15,170 bases of DNA, from assembly GCA_031278295.1 (NCBI GenBank), contig JAITKQ010000162.1:1-15170 (forward strand). Direction: 5' to 3'. This document shows positions 1 to 6,455 of the stretch, piece by piece; position 1 is the stretch's first letter, and the number at the start of each line of letters is the position of its first letter. The translations under genes were made by a program, and so were the position numbers. Source of the DNA: Spirochaetaceae bacterium (GTDB lineage: Bacteria > Spirochaetota > Spirochaetia > Treponematales > Breznakiellaceae). The notes beneath the pieces were generated by a model. It searched no databases. It worked only from the letters and a program-made list of their open reading frames with translations, and was not told the DNA's origin.

Positions 1-54
1 CGCCGCGTGTTGATGAAGCTGTTGTTGTCCGATTCTTAGCGGCACGGCGTTTTG

Positions 55-83
55 TTTACAAAATTTCGGGTAATAGGTATGTT
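55..83 (+). promoter_or_regulatory. Possible sigma-70-type promoter
   Basis: TTTACA (55-60) is followed after 17 nt by TATGTT (78-83), a fair match to the -35 and -10 boxes at the ideal spacing. It would give a leader of about 155 nt before the first gene, containing the second repeat copy and the hairpin at 187-212. The -35 box lies inside the first repeat copy. A TTGACA at 153-158 is a better -35 sequence but has no convincing -10 partner at the right distance. This is a weak call from eye matching only. Confidence 0.25.
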
Positions 84-186
84 TTCACTAAGTGGATTTT
101 TATTGCTAAGATTCTTAGCTCCAGACGGAATTTTGTTTGCAAATCTTACAGTTTGACATCTCGTTCCCGGAAAACGGGTTTTGTAC

Positions 187-212
187 GTGTGCACGCTTTT
201 GGGCGTGTACGC
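187..212 (+). promoter_or_regulatory. Leader hairpin upstream of the oxidoreductase operon
   Basis: GTGCACGC (189-196) pairs with GCGTGTAC (203-210) around a 6-nt loop TTTTGG, with one G-U wobble. Two further pairs (187-188 with 211-212, one of them G-U) extend the stem to 10 bp. It sits 22 nt upstream of the ribosome binding site AAGGAAA and is not followed by a T-run, so it is not a standard terminator. It could be an mRNA-stabilising or attenuating leader element, or a protein-binding dyad in the DNA. Confidence 0.4.
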
Positions 213-244
213 ATAAAATAATTGATTCATTTTAAGGAAAACTT

Positions 245-739
245 ATGACTTGTAATTGCGGTAGCGACTGCGCTTGCCGCGCCAACGAGGCGCGGGAGAT
301 TGTGGTCAAAATAGGGCGGGAGGGCGAATACGCGATCCCGCTCCTTCAGGAAATTCAGAGACGGCATTCTTACCTGCCAAAAGAGCTGGTAGAAGCGGTC
401 GCGGCGGAGGCGGACATTCCGGTTTCCGCCCTGTATGGGGTTGCGACATTCTATTCGCAGTTCCGGTTCAAGCCCCAAGGCAAGCACCTTATACGGGTGT
501 GCCGCGGGACGGCCTGCCATGTGGCGGGTTCGGATATTATCTCGGCGCTTATAGCCCAGGAATTGGGCATAGAAGAAGGCGGTACTACGCCTGATATGTT
601 GTTTTCGTTTGAAAAGGTGGCGTGTTTGGGCTGCTGCGCCCTCGCGCCTGTGGTCATGATAGGGGAGAAAATTTACGCGAAACTTACAAGCTCCAAAATC
701 AAGGCCGTGATAAAGGACTACAAAAATGGCAAAGCCTAA
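245..739 (+). CDS. NuoE/HydC-like thioredoxin-fold [2Fe-2S] subunit
   Basis: This 164-residue protein is the small electron-carrier subunit of a NuoEF/HydBC-type flavin oxidoreductase, acting in the cytoplasm. A helical N-terminal domain (about 13-75, including the conserved YGVATFYSQF) precedes a thioredoxin-like [2Fe-2S] domain. The four expected ligands are visible: C86 and C91 in CRGTAC, then C127 and C131 in ACLGCC. Length is normal for the family. The extreme N-terminus carries an extra cysteine cluster (C3, C5, C9, C11). The ATG at 245 has AAGG 7 nt upstream. The last 14 nt overlap the next gene, implying translational coupling. In HydABC and Stn complexes this subunit takes electrons from the FMN subunit encoded next. 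Family is certain; the specific complex (Stn-like rather than hydrogenase) is inferred from the third gene. Closest known names are HydC, HndA and NuoE. Confidence 0.93.
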   Translation: MTCNCGSDCACRANEAREIVVKIGREGEYAIPLLQEIQRRHSYLPKELVEAVAAEADIPVSALYGVATFYSQFRFKPQGKHLIRVCRGTACHVAGSDIISALIAQELGIEEGGTTPDMLFSFEKVACLGCCALAPVVMIGEKIYAKLTSSKIKAVIKDYKNGKA

Positions 740-2489
740 AATTATGGTGGGGCTTGGTTCCTGCGGGATAGCCGCCGGAGGACAGGCGGTTTACGACTAT
801 CTGAAAGAGTCCGTTCCCGGCGCTTTGGCGGACATAGAAGTTACCTCATGTATAGGGATGTGCTGGGCGGAACCGCTGGTAGAAGTTGTCGAGGATACGG
901 GGCGGACGCTTTTTGGCTATGTGGACGCTGATTTTTCCGTGAAGATTTGGCGGGGGCTGAGGGATGGGAAGCTGCCTGACGAGAAGCGGGTGCGCGAATC
1001 GCGGGACGGCAGGGATTATCTGGAAAGGCAGGTAAAGGTCGTCCTCCGCAACTGCGGCGTGATAAACCCGGAAAAGATAGACGATTATCTGGCGGCGGGC
1101 GGCTATGCGGCGCTCAAAAAATGCCTTTCAGGGTATACGCCGGAGCAGGTGATAGACATCGTGAAGGAATCGGGCCTGGCCGGACGGGGCGGCGCGTTCT
1201 TCCCCACGGCGGTAAAATGGGGGCTTTTCGCGGCAAACCCCGCTCCGGCGGGCGGGCATAAGTATATGGTGTGCAACGCGGACGAGGGCGACCCCGGCGC
1301 GTTCATGGACAGGGCTACCATCGAAGGCGACCCGCACGGGCTGCTTGAGGGGATGCTGATAGCCGCCTACGCCACAGGCGCGGACCGCGGGTATATCTAC
1401 TGCCGGGCCGAGTACCCGCTTGCCATAAAGCGGCTCAATCTGGCGATAGCGGAGGCGGAAGCGCGGGGCTTTATCGGCGATAGTATCATGGGCAGCGGCT
1501 TTACCTTTCACCTGAAAATCAAAGAAGGGGCGGGGGCCTTTGTCTGCGGCGAGGAGACGGCGCTTATGGCTTCCGTGATGGGGCGGCGCGGTATGCCGAC
1601 GCTGAAACCGCCGTTCCCGGCGGTTTCAGGCCTTTTCGATTCGCCAACCAACATCAACAACGTAGAAACCTTTGAGAACGTGGCGTACATCATCAACAAC
1701 GGGCCGAAGGCGTTTAACAAGTACGAGTCCAACGGCACGATAGGGACCAAGGTGTTCGCCCTTGCCGGCAAGGTGAAGCGGGCCGGGCTTGTCGAGATAC
1801 CCGTCGGCATGACTATACGTGAGCTGGTAGAGCGTATAGGGGGCGGTTCCTCGACCGGACTCCCGCTCAAGGCGGTGCAGATGGGCGGCCCGTCGGGGGG
1901 CTGTATTCCGGCGCGGCTCTTTGACACCACGATAGACGTGAAGTCCGTTACAAGCACAGGCGCTATCATGGGCTCGGGCGGCTTCATCGTCATGGATGAG
2001 CATACCTGCATGGTTGACGTAGCCCGCTACTTCCTCGCCTTTGTCCAGAGCGAAAGCTGCGGCAAATGTACATTTTGCCGTATCGGCGCCAAGCGTATGC
2101 TGGAAATCCTTACCCGCATCACGGCGGGACTAGGCGTGGAGCGGGACCTTGAACGCCTGCAAGAATTGGCGGCGGCTATAAAAAAGTCCTCCCTCTGCGC
2201 TCTGGGGCAAACCGCCTCGAATCCTGTGCTTACCACGCTAAAATACTTCCCGGAGGAGTACGAGGAGCATATCAGGGAGAAAAAGTGCCGCGCCAAAGTG
2301 TGCAAGGCGCTGATAAAATACGGCATTTTGGCGGACAACTGTACCGGCTGCGGCGCGTGCGCGAAGGGCTGTCCGGTAAAGGCGATCTCCGGCGAAAAGA
2401 AAAAGCCGCACGCGATTGATCCCGTAAAATGTACCCGCTGCGGACTTTGCAGGGAATCATGCAAGTTTGCCGCCATCGAAGTCTGTTAA
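726..2489 (+). CDS. NuoF/HydB-like NADH- and FMN-binding subunit
   Basis: This 587-residue flavoprotein should oxidise or reduce NAD(H) at FMN and is the likely site of electron bifurcation. Order of parts: an N-terminal thioredoxin-like [2Fe-2S] domain (1-85; C13, C42, C46 visible); the NADH/FMN Rossmann-like domain with GRGGAFFP (153-160) and NADEGDPGAF (184-193); an SLBB ubiquitin-like region (about 340-425); the NuoF [4Fe-4S] site ESCGKCTFC (C445, C448, C451) with C491; and a C-terminal 2x[4Fe-4S] ferredoxin domain (C539/542/545/549 and C569/572/575/579). This long form with terminal ferredoxin domains is typical of HydB, HndC and StnB and not of complex I NuoF. C521 and C526 add a further cysteine pair. 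AAGGA about 8 nt upstream supports the ATG at 726, which overlaps the preceding gene by 14 nt. The first domain shows only one cysteine where two are often found. Confidence 0.93.
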   Translation: MAKPKIMVGLGSCGIAAGGQAVYDYLKESVPGALADIEVTSCIGMCWAEPLVEVVEDTGRTLFGYVDADFSVKIWRGLRDGKLPDEKRVRESRDGRDYLERQVKVVLRNCGVINPEKIDDYLAAGGYAALKKCLSGYTPEQVIDIVKESGLAGRGGAFFPTAVKWGLFAANPAPAGGHKYMVCNADEGDPGAFMDRATIEGDPHGLLEGMLIAAYATGADRGYIYCRAEYPLAIKRLNLAIAEAEARGFIGDSIMGSGFTFHLKIKEGAGAFVCGEETALMASVMGRRGMPTLKPPFPAVSGLFDSPTNINNVETFENVAYIINNGPKAFNKYESNGTIGTKVFALAGKVKRAGLVEIPVGMTIRELVERIGGGSSTGLPLKAVQMGGPSGGCIPARLFDTTIDVKSVTSTGAIMGSGGFIVMDEHTCMVDVARYFLAFVQSESCGKCTFCRIGAKRMLEILTRITAGLGVERDLERLQELAAAIKKSSLCALGQTASNPVLTTLKYFPEEYEEHIREKKCRAKVCKALIKYGILADNCTGCGACAKGCPVKAISGEKKKPHAIDPVKCTRCGLCRESCKFAAIEVC

Positions 2490-2504
2490 ATTAAGGAATG
2501 AATT

Positions 2505-4571
2505 ATGCCCATTGTAAACATTACAATTAACGATAAACCGCTTCAGGTCGAGGCGGGAACGACTATTTTGAACGCGGCGGCCGCGGCGGGCTTTGAAATA
2601 CCCACGCTCTGTCACGCGCCCGCCTTGAAGCCGTACACCAGCTGCTTTATCTGCGCCGTGAAGGTTGAGCCGGGGCGCGGTAACCTTGTGCCGTCCTGCG
2701 CGACCAAAGTTGCCGAGGGACAGAGGATAACTGTGTCCGGCCCTGAAGTGGACGCTTCGCGCCGTATGTGCCTTAACCTCCTCGTATCCGACCACTGCGG
2801 CGACTGCCTGCCGCCTTGCGAGACTGCCTGCCCCTCGTCCATCGACATCAAGGGCTTTCTTGCCCTCGTCCGCGAAGGCCGGGAGACGGAAGCGGCGAAG
2901 CTCATTCGCGAAAAAGCGCCGTTTCCCGGCACGCTAGGCCGCATCTGCCCGCGCCCCTGCGAGAAAGAATGCCGCCGTAACCGTGTGGAGGGGCCGCTCG
3001 CCATCTGCAACATGAAGCGGTACATAGCCGACACGGAATTGTCCCTGCAAAAAAAGCCCGTCCTCCCCGCGCCCGCCCCGCCTACAGGCAAGAAGGTTGC
3101 GATAATAGGCGCGGGGCCGGCGGGCATGACAGCCGCCTACTTCTTGCGTCTTGAAGGACACGCCGTTACCGTGTTCGAAAAACACAAGTCATCCGGCGGT
3201 ATGCTCCGCTACGGCATCCCATACTACCGCCTGCCGGACGAGACGCTAAAACATGAGTTCGGCGCGGTCGAGGATTTGGGCGTGGAGGTGAAGTACGGCG
3301 TTGAGGTCGGCAGAGACATCCCGGCCAAAAAGCTGGAGGCGGACTTTGACGCGCTAATCGTGGCGATTGGGGCGCAGGGCGCCGCACCGATCGGTATTCC
3401 AGGCGAGGACCTCCCCGGCGTATGGTCCGGTATTCAGTATCTGGGCGCATCGGGCGAGGGGAAGACCCCCAAACTAGGCGGCGCCGTGTACGTGGTGGGC
3501 GGGGGCAACACGGCTATGGACTGCGCGCGCTCGGCTGTTCGCGGCGCTTCGCGGGCCGTGTGCCTGTACCGGCGCGGACGGGAGGAGATGCCCGCCAATG
3601 ACTTTGAAATCGAGGAAGCTATGCATGAAGGGGTCAGCTTTGAATACCTTACCGCTCCGGTCAAGATAGAAAAAGACGGCGATAAGCTCCGGCTCACCCT
3701 CGTCAAGATGGAGTTGGGAGAACCGGATGCCTCAGGCCGCCGCTCGCCCCGCCCCATAGCCGGTTCCGAATACTCTGTATCCGCCACAGCCGTGATAGGA
3801 GCGATAGGACAGCGCGTGCTGCCGGGACTGGCGGGCGAGCTTGGGCTTGAGCTTGCCCGCGGCGGCGCGATCGCCGCCGACCCGCAAACCTTCCAGACTA
3901 AGCGGGCGGGGGTTTTTGCCTGCGGGGACTGCCAGACCGGCGCTAACATCGCCGTGCGGGCCGTAGGCAACGGGCGCAAGACCGCCGCCGCCGTAAGCCA
4001 GTACCTGCGGGGCGAGCGTGTTACCGGAGAGCCCGTCCTGTTTAACTCACAGATGGGGCCGCTGGACGAGGTAAGCGATGAGCTTTTTAGGGATGCCAGG
4101 CGGCGGGAACGTATAACAATGCCTGTCATCCCGGACGGCGAGCGTGCGACAAGCGAAAACGAGGTGGAAACCGGCTTTGACACCGATGCCGCCCGCAAAG
4201 AGGCTGAACGCTGCCTTGAATGCGGGTGCGAAGCGGTAAAAGACTGCCGCCTCCGCGAGTACGCCACGAAGTACGGCGCCGACCGGAATTACTTTGGCCC
4301 GCCGTCCGAAGCGGACTCCCGGCGGCGGTATCAGGCGGATTACAGCCACCCCAAAATCAGGATGCAGACCCATAAATGCATCAACTGCGCCGCCTGCGTC
4401 CGCGCCTGCGCCGAAGTGAAGGGGCTTAACATACTCGGACTTGTGAACCGGGGCTTTGCCACCCGTATGCTTGCCCCGTTTGGCGAAAGCCTTGCCGGGA
4501 CAAAATGCGACGGCTGCGGCGAATGCGCCAAGGTATGCCCGACGGCGGGGCTGATCTTGGCAAATACTTAG
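2505..4571 (+). CDS. Stn-type NAD(P)H/FAD iron-sulfur subunit (ferredoxin-GltD fusion)
   Basis: This 688-residue fusion probably carries the second pyridine-nucleotide site of the complex. Domains in order: a plant-type [2Fe-2S] ferredoxin domain (1-80; C36, C47, C50, C65); the conserved H97/C98-C101-C105-C109 segment; a GltD/NfnB-like iron-sulfur linker (C148, C152, C156, C168); an FAD Rossmann motif IGAGPAG (201-207); an NAD(P)H Rossmann motif GGGNTAMD (332-339) followed by YRRGREEMPA (355-364), whose arginines are typical of NADPH-preferring relatives; and two C-terminal [4Fe-4S] sites (C625/628/631/635 and C668/671/674/678). The [FeFe] hydrogenase H-cluster motifs are absent, so this is not HydA. 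The layout fits StnA of the Sporomusa-type electron-bifurcating transhydrogenase (NADH, NADPH, ferredoxin). The start has AAGGA 8 nt upstream and lies 15 nt after the previous stop. Alternative: an iron-sulfur-dependent NAD(P)H oxidoreductase or glutamate-synthase-like small subunit with a different partner. Confidence 0.88.
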   Translation: MPIVNITINDKPLQVEAGTTILNAAAAAGFEIPTLCHAPALKPYTSCFICAVKVEPGRGNLVPSCATKVAEGQRITVSGPEVDASRRMCLNLLVSDHCGDCLPPCETACPSSIDIKGFLALVREGRETEAAKLIREKAPFPGTLGRICPRPCEKECRRNRVEGPLAICNMKRYIADTELSLQKKPVLPAPAPPTGKKVAIIGAGPAGMTAAYFLRLEGHAVTVFEKHKSSGGMLRYGIPYYRLPDETLKHEFGAVEDLGVEVKYGVEVGRDIPAKKLEADFDALIVAIGAQGAAPIGIPGEDLPGVWSGIQYLGASGEGKTPKLGGAVYVVGGGNTAMDCARSAVRGASRAVCLYRRGREEMPANDFEIEEAMHEGVSFEYLTAPVKIEKDGDKLRLTLVKMELGEPDASGRRSPRPIAGSEYSVSATAVIGAIGQRVLPGLAGELGLELARGGAIAADPQTFQTKRAGVFACGDCQTGANIAVRAVGNGRKTAAAVSQYLRGERVTGEPVLFNSQMGPLDEVSDELFRDARRRERITMPVIPDGERATSENEVETGFDTDAARKEAERCLECGCEAVKDCRLREYATKYGADRNYFGPPSEADSRRRYQADYSHPKIRMQTHKCINCAACVRACAEVKGLNILGLVNRGFATRMLAPFGESLAGTKCDGCGECAKVCPTAGLILANT

Positions 4572-4579
4572 TGAATCCG

Positions 4580-4733
4580 GCCTACAGCCTTTGGGAAAGC
4601 GCCGGTTTGTGTTTAACCGATCATGAGCCGGCGTGTATTTGCCTGCTGACATGGGCAAATACAGGGGCGATGATTGTCCTTGCGGCAATCATCGCCGTGC
4701 GGTTGCCTCCGTACAAGGGCTGTAGGCTTTTTT
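4580..4733 (+). terminator. Branched inverted-repeat structure ending in T6
   Basis: The element begins 8 nt after the stop codon of the third oxidoreductase gene. The outer arms GCCTACAGCCTTTG (4580-4593) and CAAGGGCTGTAGGC (4714-4727) pair over 14 bp with one G-U, and the 3' arm runs directly into six T (4728-4733). Inside are further hairpins: CGCCGG/CCGGCG (4600-4605 with 4628-4633); a perfect 10-bp stem TGTATTTGCC/GGCAAATACA (4634-4643 with 4654-4663); a perfect 11-bp stem GGCGATGATTG/CAATCATCGCC (4666-4676 with 4686-4696); and a small stem at 4697-4702 with 4709-4714. The T-run gives rho-independent termination on the + strand only. The nested arms are far more than termination needs, so it may also be a mobile palindromic element or a structured RNA. 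Confidence 0.7.
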
Positions 4734-4806
4734 GAAAATGAAGCGCCTGTCCCTGTTCCCTGTTGAATTCAACGCGGTTTGCGGCGGCAGTGTTTCGGGC
4801 GGGCCG
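4734..4806. other. Short gap between convergent operons
   Basis: This stretch separates the end of the + strand oxidoreductase operon from the stop of the - strand lipoprotein gene. It holds a perfect 12-bp palindrome, GTTGAATTCAAC (4762-4773). No U-tract terminator is visible for the - strand operon; GC-rich complementary stretches (GCGGC near the stop and GCCGC near 4784) could form only a weak stem. Confidence 0.4.
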
Positions 4807-6030
4807 CTATCTTATGTTAAAATAGAATTTATTTAGGAAAGCTATACGGTTACGGGCGTTTTTGTAGTAGCTGCTCTGCGGGTAATCGCGTACGATGCAG
4901 GAATAAGCGTCAAGCGCGCTTCGGATATCACGGGACGGCGAGTCGGCCTCGAATGCCTGACCGTACAGCCACCAGGCCTCATCGTTCAGCGCCGCCTGAG
5001 CTTCCATCCGTTCAAGCAAGGCAATCGCGTCCGGGTACTTTTGGGCCGCCACGGCCTCACGTGCCTGCTGCAACAGGTTTTCAGGCGTCGGGGGAATTTC
5101 TTCCGGCTGGGGACGGGCGGGCATTTCAGCGCCACCTACGGTCGCGGACAAGGGCGCCACCGCTGACCGGAGCGTTTCGTCCTTCACGATTACACGCACA
5201 TATTCGTTTGTAACATAGTCCCGCAAAAAATCCTGCCTGTAGAATTTCAGCGTATAATCGCCTTCCTTTTCGGCGCGAAATACAAAAACCTGGCTATCGC
5301 CGTACATACGGCGTGAATCGTAACTTATCCCGTTCTTTGAATTATTCTCCCCGGTATAGACCCAGCCTGTTTCCGCAAACGGAATTTCAAAAATTTCGCG
5401 CGTTTTTGCTTCGATCGTGCGGCTAAGGGCCGGTGTTACATGCCTTTCCGTTTCTTCAGGCGGATTCCGCGCCGGCAGCGCCGGCAAGGAATCCGGTGCT
5501 TTTACGGAAACCCGGGGCGGCGAATCGGCGGGCGTCTCGGAAGGCAGTAGCGCCGCCTCCGGTGCCGGCGGCGGCGCTTCCTCCGTTTCGGCCTCCGGTG
5601 CCGCCGCGTCCGCATCAGGCCCGTCGCCGGCCCCGTCTTCCGTTACGTATTCTGAGGTAGCGGACTCGGCTTCCGGGGGCCTCTCCGCAGGCTCATCCAA
5701 AACTATGGCCGCGCCGGGCCCGTCCGTGGCAGGCGGCGCCTGCTCCGGAACTCCGGTAATTTCCGGTTCGTTCAGCTTGTAAACCGGCTCCGCCAAATCA
5801 AAGTCAGGATCTTTGTCGAGCGCTTCTATCAGCTCTTCCGCCCTGACAACGATACCGGGCGCTTCGTCAGGGGTTTCGGCGGGCTTTTCTTTCTCCGGCG
5901 GGTTTTCCGCCGCCATGCCGGATTCATTTTTTTCTTCAGCCGGGGCGTCCTGCCGCGCGGGCGGTGCCGAGACGCAGGACCAGAGCAGGATGAACGCGGC
6001 AAAAAACAGCGGGAAACGCAGGCGTATCAC
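4807..6030 (-). CDS. TPR lipoprotein with acidic low-complexity linker
   Basis: A 407-residue predicted lipoprotein. The N-terminus has a basic start, a hydrophobic core and a lipobox-like LWSC with C19 as the acylated residue. Residues of about 20-200 are low complexity, rich in Ala, Glu, Pro and Asp, and probably a flexible periplasmic or surface linker. A folded region follows (about 210-290, with GWVYTGEN, SRRMYGDSQVFVF and DYTLKFYRQDFLRDYV) that looks beta-rich. The C-terminal ~90 residues resemble TPR repeats (AREAVAAQKYPDAIALLERM, ALDAYSCIVRDYPQSSYY), as in CpoB/YbgF-type proteins. The start is GTG, overlapping the upstream stop as GTGA. It is the last gene of the ABC/LolA-like/barrel operon, so a role as an envelope or outer-membrane partner is likely. 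Exact function is unknown; the lipid anchor could face either membrane. Confidence 0.8.
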   Translation of the reverse strand: MIRLRFPLFFAAFILLWSCVSAPPARQDAPAEEKNESGMAAENPPEKEKPAETPDEAPGIVVRAEELIEALDKDPDFDLAEPVYKLNEPEITGVPEQAPPATDGPGAAIVLDEPAERPPEAESATSEYVTEDGAGDGPDADAAAPEAETEEAPPPAPEAALLPSETPADSPPRVSVKAPDSLPALPARNPPEETERHVTPALSRTIEAKTREIFEIPFAETGWVYTGENNSKNGISYDSRRMYGDSQVFVFRAEKEGDYTLKFYRQDFLRDYVTNEYVRVIVKDETLRSAVAPLSATVGGAEMPARPQPEEIPPTPENLLQQAREAVAAQKYPDAIALLERMEAQAALNDEAWWLYGQAFEADSPSRDIRSALDAYSCIVRDYPQSSYYKNARNRIAFLNKFYFNIR

Positions 6031-6452
6031 GGCAGCGGCTCCAGCAGGCGGTCAATGGAGGCCGATACCTCCTCCCGCCAAAATTCACCGCTAAATTCGG
6101 AGGGCGCCGTCCAGAATTCGGAAGCGTCTTCGACGGACCAGGCATCCTTCCGCTCCTGTTCAAGCATCACCGGCGGCAGAAATTCCGGTTCTTCCGACAG
6201 AAAAAAATCTTCAGGGGCAAGCGGATCGAAACTAAAAAAGGAATACCTGGTATTTTTTTCAGCGTCGGCGTTCAGTGTGATTCTGACGGTTAGGGCCGTA
6301 ACGAGCGTAACGGCTACGAGCAAAACGGTGGAACAAACTACGATCAGGCGTACTTTTCCGTGTACCCGCAACTTTTTTAGCGCCTTGACCGGCCTATCCT
6401 GTAGACCGGAAAAAAACCATTTAAGGCTGTACGCAAGCTCCGTCAATTTCAT
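6027..6452 (-). CDS. Single-pass membrane protein of unknown function
   Basis: A 141-residue protein I do not recognise. The N-terminal ~35 residues are basic and amphipathic (LKWFFSGLQDRPVKALKKLRVHGKVR), followed by one strong membrane segment at about 36-57 (LIVVCSTVLLVAVTLVTALTV) and an acidic, Pro/Glu/Trp-containing tail of about 80 residues. Positive-inside bias suggests the basic end is cytoplasmic and the acidic tail periplasmic. It starts 3 nt after the barrel gene's stop, with TAAGG of the stop region serving as a weak ribosome binding site, and overlaps the lipoprotein gene by 4 nt. Its place between a barrel and a lipoprotein, in one operon with an ABC exporter, suggests a bridging or adaptor role. 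This is inference from position only. Confidence 0.72.
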   Translation of the reverse strand: MKLTELAYSLKWFFSGLQDRPVKALKKLRVHGKVRLIVVCSTVLLVAVTLVTALTVRITLNADAEKNTRYSFFSFDPLAPEDFFLSEEPEFLPPVMLEQERKDAWSVEDASEFWTAPSEFSGEFWREEVSASIDRLLEPLP

Positions 6453-6455
6453 ACC

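Larger units (their letters stand above)
1..244. other. Upstream intergenic region with imperfect repeats
   Basis: No gene can be firmly placed here. The stretch is more AT-rich than the genes that follow. It contains an imperfect direct repeat: GATTCTTAGC at 31-40 followed 9 nt later by TTTTGTTTACAAAA (50-63), and GATTCTTAGC again at 110-119 followed 11 nt later by TTTTGTTTGCAAAT (131-144). The second GATTCTTAGC is part of a perfect inverted repeat, GCTAAG-ATT-CTTAGC (105-119). A + strand frame is open from position 3 to a stop at 216-218, and another ends at 37-39; either could be the tail of an upstream gene, but neither has recognisable protein character. A - strand frame across 36-230 reads through the same repeats and is probably spurious. 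Confidence 0.5.

Noticed and set aside
3..218. + strand frame open from the window edge to 216-218 as the end of a real gene
   Set aside because: The translation is basic and without domain character, and it runs through the AT-rich repeats. It cannot be excluded, because the start lies outside the window.
36..230. Small - strand protein of 64 residues upstream of the oxidoreductase operon
   Set aside because: Its sequence reads through the direct repeats and overlaps the likely promoter and leader of the + strand operon; no ribosome binding site or domain was recognised.
1508..2011. - strand open frame (167 residues) inside the NuoF-like gene
   Set aside because: Antisense shadow of a fully conserved coding region.
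3434..4267. Long - strand open frame (277 residues) opposite the FAD/NAD(P)H protein
   Set aside because: It lies antisense to a well-supported gene; Ser/Pro/Arg-rich composition is typical of the shadow frame of a GC-rich gene.
245..4571. Operon as a NADP-reducing [FeFe] hydrogenase (HydABC/HndABCD)
   Set aside because: The first two genes fit, but the third has a GltD-like FAD/NAD(P)H module and none of the H-cluster cysteine motifs.
4580..4727. Integron attC recombination site
   Set aside because: Length and fold are similar, but the ends lack the conserved GTTRRRY / RYYYAAC boxes and no integrase or cassette array is present.
4505..4735. + strand frame overlapping the end of the third oxidoreductase gene
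   Set aside because: It starts inside the C-terminal ferredoxin motif in another frame and then reads through the inverted-repeat structure.
4762..4773. GTTGAATTCAAC palindrome as an operator
   Set aside because: It lies between two convergent gene ends, where no promoter is expected; a 12-bp palindrome alone is weak evidence.
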